A stretch of DNA of 64,000 nt from Zygnema cylindricum (GCA_037447655.1 JBBHKE010002287.1:1-64000); one strand, 5' to 3'; counted from the first letter of the stretch, positions 19,641 through 32,431 are shown. The notes: generated by a model from the letters alone, not told the origin. Numbers and translations are program-made.

Positions 19641-22600
19641 CTAAGCTAACCGAGCTTCGGTTAAAGGAGGGGCAGATCGGTGGTACCCCGAGAGGAAAGA
19701 AAAAGGCCCTTATGACACAGGTACATGAGGCGGAATCCGAGGACGAGGACGATGAGCTCCTTTTAGATGAGGAGTTGGAGGCGAAAAACGAGGTCAAAAT
19801 TCCACGAAGGCAGAAATGTGCTTACGGTGGATTGAAAGGTGAAGCAGGCAGGATTGTAGATTCAGGTGCCTCCATACTTATGTGTAAGGATATGCACCTG
19901 TTCACTAAGATAAGAAAGATTCCCACCGTAGAGATAGAGTACAGGGATGGGAGGATAGTCACCACTACTCTTGTAGGATCGGTAGATTTGAAAGTGTTAG
20001 TAGAAGGAAAGACATCCATAGTAACATTCTTTGATGTATTGTATATTCCGGAGCTGAACAAAAACCTCATCTTTACATCTGTATTAGATGATAAGGGTTT
20101 TTTTACTAGCACTAGGGAAGGAGTCTTTACTGCTAGTTTTGAGGAGGATGTCTATTTCATTGATGAGAAAGGTAGCCATGGGATGTTTAGGCTGGTTTTG
20201 AGTAATGAAACGAATAAACTTTATTATGCTGGTGTTCATGATATTATGATGTGGCATAAGAGGCTTGGGCATGTGAATCTAGACAAGTTAAGAGAGATGA
20301 AAAAGATGGGAGTGGTGGAAGGGATTAAGTTCAGTGAGAGTGATAATATAAGTGATTGTAGTGGATGTGCTCAAGGTAAAACACACAGATTACCCTTTCC
20401 TAAAACAGCCACCTATAAGGGAGAAAAATTTCTAGATCTAGTACACACAAATATTTGGGGACCGGCTAAAGTGCCCTCACCAGAGGGGAAGAGATTTATG
20501 ATGACTATCACTGATGATTGGTCTCGGTATTCCCGAGTGTATTTTTTGAAAAACAAGTCCGAAGCTCAGGATTGTTTTAGACAATATAAAGTATGGAGCG
20601 AAAAACTCCTTGAAACTCCAACCAAGAGAGTAAAGAGTGACAATGGTGGGGAGTATATTTCTAACCAGTTTGAGGATTTTTTGAGGGAAGATGGAGTCCA
20701 ACACCAAAAGAAAGTTCCAGAAAACCCGGAATAGTATGGGGTAGCTGAAAGGTTAAATAGAACACTAAGTGATAGTGCTAGAAGCATGTTGTCAGATAAA
20801 AAAATAGGAAAAAGGTTTTAGGCAGAAGCAATGAACTATGCTAATTACATCAAAAATAGAGTTCTTACATCAGCTATAAAAGATCAAACACCTTATGAGA
20901 GATGGACATGCCGAAAACCAGATATATCTCACTTAAAGGTTTTCTGCAGTGAAGTATTCAGTCTAGATACAGATCGGTCTAATTGGAAGCTAGATCCTAA
21001 AGGAAAATCGGGATACTTATTAGGATATGATGAGGATGTTAAAGGATATAGAATTTACGATCTAAAAAGGATAGATATAATCTTAGTAAAGCATCTAGTA
21101 GTTATGGATGAAGGAAAGTCTGTGGATCCTTTCAAGTATACAACGTCAGTAAAAATCAGATTTGAGTCAGAAAAATCCGATGACTTTGAGCTTCCTAACT
21201 ATCCATGTTTTAGAGAAGATGACATTCTTGCAGGTACAAATCAGACCGAAAATGACTCGGCTATGGAAACTCCAGTGACAACTCTACCCGAAGCGGAACA
21301 CGTGGTGGAAATTGATTCGGAATTAAGGGATAGTGGAGAAGCCGAGTTTATTCGAAAGAATCCACGAGAACCATCTATTCCGGCCTTAGATTTTGAGGGG
21401 GGAAGGAGAAGTAGCAAAAAACTACAAGAAAAACAGGTTAATAACAAGGTAACTAAACTATCTCATCAAGATGAACCTCAAACTTATGGAGAGGGGATGA
21501 CTTGTCCAGAAACAAACAGGTGGAAGACAGCCATCAATGAGGAGATGGCCTCAATTATGGCAGCCGATACTTGGGAGCTGGTGGATTGTCCACCTAACCG
21601 AAAACCAATCGGTTGTAAGTGGGTTTTCAAATTAAACTGAACTCAGATAACACAATTGAGCACTACAATGCCCGATTAGTGGTAAAGGGATTTACACAAA
21701 AGGAGGGAACGAGGAAACCTTTGCCCCGGTGGTCACATTTCCCTCCCTCCGCATACTTATCAGCCTGGCAGCAGCGGAAGACATGGAAGTGCACCAGATG
21801 GACATCAAGACAGCCTTTTTGCATGAAGAATTGGAAAAGGAGATCTTCATGCGACAACCCGAAGGGTTTGTGGAGGAAGGAGAGGAGAGTAAGGTATGCC
21901 GGTTGATTAAATCTCTTTATGGTTTGAAACAGGCGCCTCAACAATAGAATAAAAAGCTTGATGAGTTTCTTACCGGTTTGGGATATATCCGGATCAACTC
22001 AGATCACTCAATCTATGTTTTCGAAGATGAGGAAGGTTATATATTTATTGCAATTTATGTTGATGATTTGTTTGTTTTAACTAAATCAATGGAAAAAAAT
22101 AATAAATTGAAAACCGATCTTAAGGGGAGATTTGAAATGAAGGATATGGGGGAAGAAAAATATATTTTGGGAATTCAAGTAAAGAGAGACCGAAAAAGAA
22201 AAATTATAAGATTGACTCAAAAGGAAGCAATAGGGAACATGCTTGAAAAATTTCAAATGGATAAAGCTAATAGTTGTACAAGTCCAATGGAGTTGAAGAA
22301 CAGAAGTGAAGGGAGTGAGGACGAAGGAGTCATAGTTTTAGACGAGAAATTATCTCCTGAAGAACAGAAGTTCATGCAGACTATTCCTTACAGGCAAGTA
22401 GTGAGAAGTCTAATCTATTTTATGAATTGTACCCGGCCGGATTTAGCTGCAGCTGTAGGAGTGCTGAGTAGAAGTCTAAATGTCCCCACTAAGAGGGATT
22501 GGGAGGCAGCTTAGAGAGTCCTTAGATATTTGATAGGAACTAGGGATCTATGGTTGCATTTGGGTGGGGAGAATACTGACATCACTACTTGGAGTGATGC

Positions 22601-23057
22601 CAGTTATGGTGATGCTCCGATGAAGAGATGCACTTCTGGATATGTATTATATGTGGGTGATGGGGCTTGCTGTTGGAGTAGCAAACAGCAAAAAGTTATT
22701 GCTCAGTCCACCATGGAGGCTGAGTATATGGCCTCTTGCTCTGCTGTAAAAGAATTGATGTGGGTTAAGTCTTTGCTTGGTGAGCTTGGTCACCTTAAGA
22801 GTGTTGTGCAAATTTTTTTTTTTGATAATTAGGCACCAATCGCTATTTCTGCCAATCCTAAACATCATTTTAAAGCCAAACACATGGACATTAGACTCAG
22901 CTTTGTTACAAAAGAAAGTAGAAAACAAAATAATCAGTTTAGAGTACCGACAAGATAGTGAGATGGTAGCAAATATGATGACCAAACCTGTGCCTTCCCC
23001 TAAGCTAATTTTCTGCAGGGAGAAGTGTGGTCTGAAATTAAAGATTGACTAGAAAAT
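19628..23057 (+). pseudogene. C2 pol: protease, integrase, RT, RNase H
   Basis: Open from 19628 for 368 codons: protease DSGA (19859-19870), integrase HHCC finger (MWHKRLGHVNL near 20250; CSGCAQGK near 20360), DDE core with SDNGGEY near 20638. Then RT with YVDD at 22056-22067, and RNase H with TWSDASYGD and STMEAEYMA. Breaks are few: TAG at 20732 (Gln), TAG near 20818 (Trp), a frameshift near 21640-21730, TAG near 21945 (Trp), TAG at 22512, TAG at 22830 (Gln). The polypurine tract AAGGGGAG is at 23058-23065. Confidence 0.9.
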
Positions 23058-23065
23058 AAGGGGAG

Positions 23066-24119
23066 TGTAGAAATTAATGGTCCATTTAAAGTATTTTCTA
23101 GGTCTAAATAGAAATATAAAAAGAAGCCGAGGCAGTCTACGTGTAACTTCTCTCTCCAGCTCTCAAACTTGTCGCAGTCACTGAGAAATTGGAGAGGGAG
23201 CTAGAGCCATGGCTACCTAGGCTATCCAAAGGTTTACGGGAAATATATATTAGTTAGGGGTTTATTTACTTAAAGGTATGTGCCGGCCACATTATTTGAT
23301 CCTGGTGCCTACCGGCCGGGAGACAGCCGGTAGCCGGCAGCCTTAGCCGTTAAGTCTTTTCCTAGTGTTACGTACTATAGGGTTTGATTTTTAATTAAAC
23401 ATTATCAAGTAGGATAGTTCATTTAATTGAAACTGTTTACGGGAGACATATATCCAGTATCGTAAAAGTATGTATTAGGGTACGGAAAAGAAACCAATAC
23501 CGAGCATTTATTTCTTTAGTGAAATGAATACCGCGCATGCATTTATTACGGCTACGATTAAATGTGAATTTAATCGGACAACCGGAATTAACGCCTAGAT
23601 CGCGGAAGAGGTTTTTGGCGGTTTCTGGTCATCGCCACATGAGATGACACGTGGCGGAATGACATTGGATCGCGGCATCTGTGAGGATTAAGGGAGTGAA
23701 TCCGGACATACCACGTGTCGACATTTAGGCCATGTCGTACAGTGTCCGTACAAAAAGTACACCGGCAACTGTACTTTTGTGTACGGAAATGTAATCTGAT
23801 TAGCTCTGTACATCAGTAGATAGATTCTGTGAGAGAGATAGGACTTAGAAAAATTAGGAGATAGGATCCTCTCTCCCAAAGAGCTTTTGTACAAAATGTC
23901 AACTTTGACCCTCGATAACTTATTGCTCAGGGGAGCAAATTCAGAGATTCTTTTTGTATCGACTCAGGGGAGTCTTGCCTTCACACGGGTGAAGTTGATC
24001 AGGGTTATTGTCTGTGAGGGTGGCAGTTGATTTTGCTGAAACACAAAGGGGTTAGGGTTATGCTAGAGGCTTCTTGGAAGCTATCCACTCTGAGGACTTA
24101 TGGAGGTCTTAGAGTTTTA
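23066..24119 (+). repeat. 3' LTR of copia C2
   Basis: Matches the 5' LTR along its whole length, with the hairpin at 23152-23196 and the tRNA-like module near 23293-23362. It ends ATGGAGGTCTTAGAGTTTTA, keeping the gag ATG although the terminal CA has become TA. Confidence 0.9.
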
Positions 24120-24124
24120 TCCTC

Positions 24125-26560
24125 TGCTTGTAAAATGGCTGCATCAAGAGTTAGATGATATATCTTAATGCTAGGAGCTATGAAGAGAGGTTGACGCTCC
24201 TTATAGTCTGCCTACGCCCCTCTATAGTAGTTGACCATCATGGGAAAGAGAATGGTTTCGAAGTCATCCAGAATTGCTCCGCCCCGGTACTTGTTGATTT
24301 CAGATTAGCTGAAAGATTTCCACAACAACTCAAAATCTAAAAATGCAATCCCCGAGCTACCTACGGTAAAGATCCGAATACCCCCCATTTCCTTTTCTTC
24401 CTTAGCAGAGTTGGTGAAATGGGAAGAGGAAGGCCCTGTTGGGTTGACAAACTGAGCGGGCGAGATGACTCTTGTATCATCTTCCTCGGTATCGGAACCG
24501 GGTTCTTCTTTGCTAGATGGTGCGGCCCCTTGTGGTATGGATCCCCCTCCCACTGAAGAAGTACCAACGCCGGAATAGATGGTTAGAGGTAGGATGTTCC
24601 CCACAACTCCTCCAGGTCCAGCAGAATATTGTGGACCTCGGAGAACGGTTGGCACCGATGGGATGTGGAGACGCGGCTTGTTCACAGGCTTCCTGGGGAT
24701 TGTTGGTGGCGGAGACAACGAAGGGGATGGAGACAAAGACAGCTGAGCCCTTGCGAGGAAAGGTGTCTGTCTCCTTCTTCGCCTCCTGGAGGCCTCGGGA
24801 GGTGAAGTTCGGGAGCTAGAGGAAGGGGAGCGTTGGTGAGGGGGGGAATAGGCTGGTACGTTGTATTTGTAGGGTAACACAAGCGGACCAGATGACCCAC
24901 GGACAAGTGCAGCGGGTGAGACGGATGGTGATGGAGAGTGGTCTAGACAGTCTGGGATTTGTGGTGGGTTCCGAGGAGTGAGATGAATAAGGTGGAGGAG
25001 CCGAAGATGGGGGCTCCGAGGATTTTCTGGGAGAAGTGGGAGGAGAGGTTCGAGATCTCAAGGGGATGTGAATCCTCTCGTCAGGTCGTAACTCCAGTAA
25101 AGCCTCCACGGCAGTAGACACCTCCACCGAGACAAAGGCAGTCTCTCCCGGAAAAGCCGAAGCGGTTCTAGAAGGTAAATCTGTACCCAAACCCTCCACA
25201 TTAGGTCTTGTGTCCTCTTCTCCTTTCCGCGGAAGGAGAGGCTCATGGCTTGGCTTTGAAGAAGGCATTCTAGGCTGAGTACTGACAAGAGTAGAAGTCC
25301 GCGCTGTTGGGGCTTCTGAATGCGGCACTATCTTTCGTGTAGGAGGAATCTTCCCGCTAAGAATCGCACTCGTCCTACGCTGAGCTTCCCTAATGAGCGT
25401 CAATACCTGTTCCCATGCATTTCGCCTCTCTTCTTTTAAGGCCTCCCAATCTACCGTGATGGGTCCGGCACTCGACGTAGCCTGTCTTTGGGATTCTAGA
25501 ACCTCCACTAGTTCCTTGGCTTTTTCCACTACTTTGGTAAGATCCGCTATCTCTACCCCCAAAATTTTAGGATCATTAGGTCTGCTCCGCCACCATCCCT
25601 TAGACAAATCTTCTAGTCTCGTACCCGGAACCTCAGGATCAGTTGGTTCGGATTGGTAGAGCCCTCCAGAAGAGCAGTCAGGAGGTGGTGCACGAGCTGG
25701 TTCCTCGGTTGATGCGGACACAGGAGTTGGGGAAGTCTCCTCCTTGGGAAGCAATGCAAATCTCCCCTTGCTGTCTCGATGGTCAAACCTCTTCCCCTTC
25801 AATAGATCTCGTGTTTCCCTCTCGATACCCCCTTCTTCTCTACGAGGCTCCGAAGAGGTACGCCCCCGAGAGGGTATGCTGAGGCGGTGTCCTGAGAGGA
25901 AGACGGGGGAGGGCGACAATAGGGAGCTGTGTGGGACCAGCCCTGCATTGATTGTGAAGAGCTGCCCTTTGAAGAACTGCTCAAAATCCCCACCACCCCT
26001 CCCACGCGTCTAACCATTCTGACTCGATATGTCCGAGCCACTCTCTGTACCAGCTCCTTCTTCACCTTGAGCTCATGGAGGTTGTGAAGGGCAAGGAGTT
26101 CCTTACGACCTGGGCGACGTGGATAAATCAAACCGCGGGGTTAGTCGAGATCTTGGCCCGGGGAATTTTAGATCTGGTGTGAAGCCCAATCCCTAGAAGA
26201 GGACCCACATGGGGCTCCCTCTGCCCCTGGCGCTTTGGCCTGGCCCTGGGAGACACTCCGTTCCTTTCTTGGGCCTGAGCCCGGGCTTCCTTCCTTTCCT
26301 CAGCATAGGCCCTGGAGGCCTCCGCCAAGGAAGGGTAATGTTTGGGAGTCAGGTCGGGAGGAAGAGGAGGAGAAGAAGCACCTGCTGGTTACTTGATCGG
26401 AGAATCAAATCCGGACTCTATGGGTACAAACTCCTCTGCCATTTGAGTCTTTCCCTCTTGGGCAGGCCTCTCTTGCTGACCCTGCTCACCGGCTCCATTA
26501 TCCGGGGTCTCTCCTCCCCCTATTTTGACAGAGGTTGCTAGAGAAAGAGAAGTGAATGTA
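24125..26560 (-). pseudogene. Gypsy N gag N-terminal half, Pro/Ser-rich
   Basis: The longest open piece on the minus strand is 25919-24816 (367 codons), rich in Pro, Ser and Arg, followed by 24880-24305. The latter ends with a matrix-like segment (FTVGSSGIAFLDFELLWKSF), then NKYRGGAILDDFETILFPMMVN after a stop. Element Q repeats this at 30300-32431 (RFGHRDNKGRF against RFDHRDSKGRF; NKYRGGSILHDFET). The frame leads across copia C2 into the capsid at 17663. The length of the disordered N-terminus, about 700 codons, is unusual for gypsy gag. It is not a host gene: stops and frame changes occur near 26010, 25920 and 24305. Confidence 0.7.
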
Positions 26561-27825
26561 ACTAGAGCTCCCTTCCAAAAAGAGAAGTTCCAAAGTCAAA
26601 GCACCTATCCCCTCTAATCCGAGAGGAGCAGTGGCTTTTCAGTACTGTACTTATCCACGGGAAGTCTATTACATTTGTTCCCTCAAAACCCACTGTTTCG
26701 ATACAAGGAAGTTGCAATTTTACTCTGGGAAGTTCACTTCAAAGCAAAAGAAACTACAAGTGAAGACACAAATGCACTACCACGTTGACATATAGAAATA
26801 AATAGGAATGGTTGTTTCAGATTTAACAATATCACATTGACCACAAAAATAAAATATAAGATGGAAGATATAAAAGATAGCGAAGCAAGCTTAACCTATC
26901 CCGGTAATTTACGATGACAATGAGAAAAAGGCGAACTCTCTCCCAATGGTAGTGTAAATAGGTATGGCACTCCTTCAACCCTCAGTGTCCGGAGCTCAGA
27001 ACCGACTAGACTCTTCTCAGTTTCAATCAGCGAAAAATCCAAAAATCACCCAAAGGGACGATAGTGCCAGCTACTAGCCCGAACTATGACTCCCACAATC
27101 GAAAGATCCAAAACAAAGATGGCAATAGAGTCAAAACAAAACAAAGATTCTTTTAAAAGAAGGTTTGTTAGATTTTTTGAGGGTTTTCATATGAGACAGT
27201 ACTGAAAAGCAACCTATCTCCTTTGACCCCAAGTGCCTTATACATCGTATTTTGTCAAATTGCAGGTCCAAAAGTCAAAGCTACGCTATTAACAAATGAG
27301 CGGCAAGCAAGTGTAATTGAACTGATATAAGACAGAAGAATCCGTACTACAAATGGGGAAAAAAGTTCTGCTCCGAACTGCGACTAGATCCGCAGCCGGA
27401 AGTTATTATTTGTTCCACAGTTTTAAGACGAATGTACTAAAAGGACACGGAAGTGCCAGGCTTTGACTTAATGTAATAAATGGACCACTGGTCAGCTGAA
27501 CCTGAACTGAATTGGTACAGACTATTACAACCATAATCTAGATTACAGTCCGAAAGTCTACGTGGCAATCCACAATGTACCCCCCCACTAGGGCTGGTGG
27601 AAGATGGAGCTATGTAACAGAACTGCGATCTTTCAGACGGTTGAACTTTGTAGTGCGGCCTTCGTTAGGCGCGAAATAAAGTGTGTCTTGTTCAGTTGAG
27701 GAAATACTATAATCCTTCTGGTTGGTTGTGCTCGCTTCTCCGTAATCTGAGAACTGTACGGGTCAGAAGGGTACGGAAATCCTCGGTAATATAAAAGTGT
27801 GCCTGAAAAGCACTCGAGCTTGACA
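26561..27825 (-). repeat. Gypsy N 5' LTR and leader
   Basis: Minus strand from 27825 starts TGTCAAGCTCG. Landmarks shared with copies at 28492 (+), 36565 (-) and 37347 (-) include a GGTACATTGTGG word, ATAAGGCACTT, GGTTGCTTTTCAGTACTG, GCCATCTTTGTTTTGGAT, and CAGTGGGTTTTGAGGGAA in the leader. The exact 3' end of the LTR could not be set, because no paired LTR remains. A conserved TGGCACTATC word near 27065 might be a primer site, but I cannot name the tRNA. Confidence 0.65.
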
Positions 27826-28491
27826 ATGGACCACGATATCATCCCGGTGGTGAGACGCAAACTCCAACACGTGTCGACAAAGGCTACACACGTTCAAATT
27901 ATCAACTGGATGATTGAGTATTGTAATACGAACATAAAGGAGTGCCTTATCTCCAGGACCTTCAACAAGTTTCCACAACACTTTACAAGGGATTATAATA
28001 TAAGTAAGAAGTAAAACATTTTATTCTTACCTTATACGAGTTGTTATGGCTGCTTACATTGCGTGTCTTATTATATTATTTGCTTATAAAGTGGTATTTT
28101 GTTTACCTCTACATTTATGTGTGCGCTTGGATCTTTCTTTCTCCCCCCCCTCCCCCCCCCCCACATCCTTCTAATGTCGCTATGTTGGATCCTCGTGCAC
28201 CGTCGCCGAATACCAACGACGTTGCTTGGGCATAATTTTGCGACAACTGGAAAGTTACCAGTTTGGCGACGAAGATGTGTCATCGCCCCTCGTTCTATCA
28301 TACTAATATTGTTAGCAAGCAACCACATTGGAGCGTCGGCGCGTGGTTGGAGAAATTGACCTGCGACGACAATTCGTCGTCGCCACAAGGATGGAAGTTT
28401 TTAACTAGAAAATCATGCATATTTCAATTTTATGTCGTCAGTTAGTACATTAAATATGAATCTTTGTTGAGTCGACAACGCTTTGTCGTTG
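27826..28491. other. Unassigned spacer with a poly-C run
   Basis: No recognisable gene. A tract of about 20 C with few interruptions lies at 28142-28162 (G-rich on the minus strand, so a G-quadruplex is possible). The segment 28190-28430 has many GACGAC and CGTCG words. It separates the LTR starts of gypsy N and Q, which face away from each other. Confidence 0.4.
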
Positions 28492-29105
28492 TGTCAAGCT
28501 CAGGTGCATTCTCAGCACATTTCTACTCCCACGATTTCCGGGGCCTCATTCACCCTGTACGCACCCCAGCGTACGTGGAAAGGGAGGACAATCAGCCAGA
28601 TCAGATCCTTGTACTATCACCAAGGAGCACAACGCAATTTAGTTCACCTGAAATGGAGGTCGAACGGCGGAGTTAGTCCGTTGCAACGGTGGCGGCTCCA
28701 TGGCATGGCATCTGTTCTATGTAGCTCTAGCGGAGGGGTACATTGTGGAAAGCCACGTAACCTTAGGGATTGTCCTATAGATTCTGCTGTTAGCCGTCAG
28801 TAGGATGTTAGTTCAGGCCCAAAAAACGGCTTACGTTGGGTCAAAGATAGGCGGTTTCATGTTGATTCAGGACTTTGTTGCCTTTAAGTGTACCATAAAA
28901 GGACCGTTTGCTGCAAATCCAGCCGGACCCAGTCGCCTAACTTTTTGCCCTAAGTGTAGTACATACTATTTTGTCTTATTTCTGTACGATAAAAATTGGT
29001 GGCCGCTGATTGGTTGTGGAATTGCTTTGACCCTGGCCCTGCAGTAGGACAAACTGTGATGTGTAAGGCACTTAGGGTCGAAAGAGATAGGTTTCTTTTC
29101 AATAC

Positions 29106-29598
29106 GGTAAAAGGGACAAACAATATAAGTACCACATTACACCACAATGCACAGCGGAAAGCTCCAAGGATCTTCCCATAGCAACAGCAGGTGCACACAG
29201 CAGTGACAGACTAGGTTGCACTTTATTTCTCAAGAGGGGATTACAAGATTCAGCGCTCGCTGCGAAGGTCTACTCAAAGAGTGTCTTTCACTACGACTGT
29301 CCCACTATTTGAACTAATTAGCTGCTAGTCAAACCAACAGTGTACAAATGTACACAAGGACCTTCGCGGTCAACCAAGATCTATCCAAGATGTCTTTCTA
29401 GAACTATACAGTTAAATCTACATTTTGCGGCGTTGCTATACCGCCACGCTGCGTTGCTATGCTGCGCTACACTATTCTACTAAGTTGCTATGCTGCTATG
29501 TTGCGCTGGTCTGGAATCGCAGCTGCGCTGCTCGGCAACCGCAACCATAGCAGCCTAGTTTCTAGCCAATAAGTACTCAACCCTGTAACCCTGTTACA
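29106..29598 (-). mobile_element. Solo LTR S1
   Basis: On the minus strand it begins TGTAACAGGG and ends with TTTTACC. It aligns with 49016-49526 (+): GCAGCGCAGCTGCGATTCCAGACCAGCGC-type segments, CTGTATAGTTCTAGAA, a shared AATAAAG signal and a GGAAGATCCTTGG word. Flanks aatac (29101-29105) and agtac (29599-29603) are a 4-of-5 target duplication. The gypsy Q LTR resumes on the right. No internal region remains, so it formed by LTR-LTR recombination. Confidence 0.8.
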
Positions 29599-30239
29599 AG
29601 TACTGTCTCTTGATAAAAACCGTAGAAATTCCAACAAATTTTCTTTTGGAGAACCTTTGTTTGTTATGTGATTGTGACCCTACTGCCATCTTGGATTGCA
29701 TTTTTCCTTTGTGGAAGTCATAGTTCGGTTGGGTAGTTCGCAATATCTTTCCTTGTTGGGCGATTTGGGACTTGTGGTTGTTTGATACCGACACGGGTCT
29801 TGCCGGATCCAGGTTGTGGAAATCGAGGAGTTAAGGAGGACATTCCCTATTTTGGTGTCTTCGAGAGAGATTTTGTCTCCTCTTCTTGTCAACGTTTCTT
29901 TTGGGGGTATGTTAAGCTCCCTTGCTATTATTGTGAATCCTATCTTTATCTATATTTTTCTACGGCAAGGTGATATTGTTAATTATGAAACAACTTATTA
30001 TTCTTTAATTTTTCCGTTATTCTGCGTGGAAGTGCCTTTGTTCTCTCTTTAGAAGTCCTTTTTGGGCTTCGGTTGCGTTTCAGCCGAGGTTAACTACTAG
30101 TATCTTTTGGACCAGAACAGTGGGTTTTGAGGGAATCTTTGTTAGACTTCTAACGGACGAGCACCCTACTCAAAAGCACCCTGTCTCATTCGGATTAGAG
30201 GGGATTGGAGCTTCAAATTTTGGGATCATCAGTTATTGA

Positions 30240-32431
30240 GAGGAGTTAGGGTTCTCGTTACTGATAGTTCCGATAGTTCTATCCGTTTGCCATCACTCGA
30301 TGGGATGGGGAGAAGCTCAAGAAAAAGGGGCTCACGAAATCGGATCTGAGGAGAAGGGTAGTCAAGATACGTTTCCACTTGAGGAAGAGTCACAGGTGCC
30401 CAAGGAATCAGTCCCCTTTGCTTCACCATTGATTATAGAGCAATTTCTTAAGGGAATGATGCCCCCGGCAGATGCAGCCGAGACTCCTCCTAAACAGCCA
30501 GTGAGGCAATCCACTCCTCCACCTCCGCCTGTCTTTTCTCCCGAGAACTTTTCTACCTTGTCCGAGGCTGCCAGGGCTCGAGCCGCGGAGAAGATTCAGA
30601 AACAACCGTTATTTCCCAAATCACGTAAGAAGGGTTAGGCCCCTAAAGAAGTGGTCCCTGGCCACCTTCTCGAGGTCCAACGCTATACTAGATCTAAGGC
30701 TCCGACAGCTGAGACATACATGGATCTTGAGATTTTTGCGAGATCAGACCGAGCCAAGATCTTACGCCAAGTGGGAGGTGTAGTTTAAATACTGAGCAGT
30801 TCGTGCAAGAGTAGCTCTTCGACCTCAGTCCAAGAGCAACCGGGGATGCCCTCAACTTCACGCCAACAGCCTCCCCAATCTCAGGACACTACAGTCAGCA
30901 AACTGTCTAGGGGCAAGGCGACCTTTCGGTCCTGGGCAGGGGAAGGAACCAACAAGTGAGGGGTATTAGACCCCAAGAGAGTGCACCGCTTTGGTCATCG
31001 AGATAACAAGGGTAGGTTTGCTCCCTAACCTAAAAAGGAGCATTTCTTCCCTTCCGCCTCAGTCTCTCTGATTTCTCGGTCTCCATCTGCACCGGTTGTT
31101 TCACCTTCCGAGGGGTTGTGGCGTTCGAGACCCACAGATCCCGAAGTACCGTGTTTGGGGATTGCAGATCTCTCTAACGAGGTGAGCAGCACCTTGAGAC
31201 TAGTTGACATTATGCGATCGCAGAGTGAGGCTACGGTGGGGGCCGGATCCGTCACCATAAACTAGGAGGCTCTTGAAAAAGAAAGGAAAGTGGCACTGGA
31301 ACAGGAACTGCTCCTCATTCGGGAGGCTAGATGGAGGTCACGAGGGATTGTTAGTGGACAGGTAGCTCCTCCTCAGAAGACAGGTCCCTTTCTAGGAGGA
31401 CAACCTCAAGGTTAGGCAACTCCTCTTGCGACGCACGCTCCAAGGACTTCACCGAGACGTAGACCAGAATCTCATCTTCAACGGGAAGGGGAAGAAACAA
31501 CAGTGCCTAATGGAGAGGGGTAGGGTGTAGATCGACCGGGTAACTTTGCTGCTGCTAATGCTGCGCATCCCACCTTTTTGTCAGTGGCGGGATCTTCCAC
31601 TGTGAAAGCACTGGTGCAACTACAACCCGACCGGAGACTCCACATTTCCCTTGGACTATCCTCTCCTCCACCATCACCACCTATCGCCTCCTCCCTTTTG
31701 CCATCCCTTTCTCGTTCTACCGCAGTTCGTGGGTCACCGGACCCGCATGCCTTACCTTAGAAATACGATGTCCCTACCTACTCGCCTCCTCACAGATGTT
31801 CTCTTTGTTCCAGTTTGGGAACTCCACCTCTTGACACATCTATGAGGCTAACCAAGAGACAGACGTCTTATCCTACCCGGCCTCAGCAATCTTCGTCTCC
31901 ATCCTTGTCAACGCCCATTTCAAAAAGACCTTTGAACATACCTCGTCTTCATATCCCATCGGTGGAGACAGTTCTAAAGGAAAAATTATACACTCCTGGA
32001 TAAAGAGGAGCAAGAGATCCTACACCACCTTTAGCAGGGAGACCACCCTCAGTGGGGGAGGGGGACCACAGCTGATACACCTGCTCTTCCTATCGGAGGG
32101 GGAAGCGGTTCAGATCTAGAAGGTGTAGATATAGGGGCAATTTCACCAGCTCAGTTTGTCACACCCACCAGACCGGCCTCACCTCAATTCACCAATCTCG
32201 CAAAGGAAGAAAAACAGATGGGAGACGTCCAGATCTTTACAGAGGATAGTTCTAGAATAACTTTTTCTGTTTTCGAACGATTGTGGAAATCTTTCACCCA
32301 ATCTGAGTTTAATAAATATAGGGGAGGGTCAATTCTCCATGACTTCGAAACTACCCTTTTCCCGATGATGGTCAACTTTCTTTTTAGGGGAGCCCTAGTA
32401 GACTATAAGGAGCAACAACCCCTTTTGATGG
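30240..32431 (+). pseudogene. Gypsy Q gag, Pro/Ser-rich
   Basis: Opens with MGWGEAQEKGAHEIG at 30300, then a polyproline segment (QSTPPPPPVFSPENF), RSRPTDPEVP, and a closing matrix-like domain (32218 on: MGDVQIFTEDSSRITFSVFE, LWKSFTQSEFNKYRGGSI). It aligns to element N gag on the minus strand at 24200-26550. At least six stops interrupt it. It ends inside the copia LTR starting at 32432. Confidence 0.75.

Larger units (their letters stand above)
17668..24124 (+). mobile_element. Copia retrotransposon C2, complete with both LTRs
   Basis: LTRs 17673-18727 and 23066-24119 (1055 and 1054 bp) begin TGTAGAAATTAATGG. The flanking duplications tcctc at 17668-17672 and 24120-24124 are perfect. It sits inside gag of element N. 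LTR identity by eye is roughly 90%, so the insertion is not recent. The interior is a single gag-pol with few stops, making it the best preserved element of the window. Confidence 0.93.
7600..27825 (-). mobile_element. Ty3/gypsy retrotransposon N, with nested copia C1 and C2
   Basis: Read on the minus strand from 27825, the element starts with an LTR beginning TGTCAAGCTCG, a long leader, then a Pro/Ser-rich gag (26560-24125). Gag resumes at 17667 after copia C2, and zinc knuckles and protease follow down to 14968. The MTase begins at 14967 and resumes at 8559 after copia C1, ending near 7640. The reading direction, domain order and target duplications of both insertions agree. No RT, integrase or 3' LTR remains, because the element is cut where it meets element P. 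A third copy of its LTR and gag is at 28492-32431. Confidence 0.8.
28492..32431 (+). mobile_element. Ty3/gypsy copy Q: LTR, leader and gag only
   Basis: Starts TGTCAAGCTC at 28492, as in element N, and carries the same LTR landmarks, the leader (29985-30240, with CAGTGGGTTTTGAGGGAA), and the Pro/Ser-rich gag. It is interrupted by a solo LTR (29106-29598) and ends at 32431 where a copia LTR begins. Protease, MTase and RT are not present. The gag frame would continue beyond that copia insertion, but the sequence past it is lost at the N gap. Confidence 0.75.

Noticed and set aside
24816-25919. A 367-codon proline-rich host gene on the minus strand
   Set aside because: It matches the decayed gag of gypsy Q at 30300-32000 and leads into capsid and zinc knuckles of element N.
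28142-28162. Poly-C tract as a functional G-quadruplex
   Set aside because: A simple homopolymer in an unassigned spacer, with no conserved context. It could also be a sequencing-prone run.
28483-28803. A conserved protein of about 106 residues, similar to a minus-strand frame at 37037-37339
   Set aside because: Both lie in gypsy LTR sequence with equally similar DNA on either side. LTR homology explains it, though an LTR-borne ORF cannot be fully excluded.
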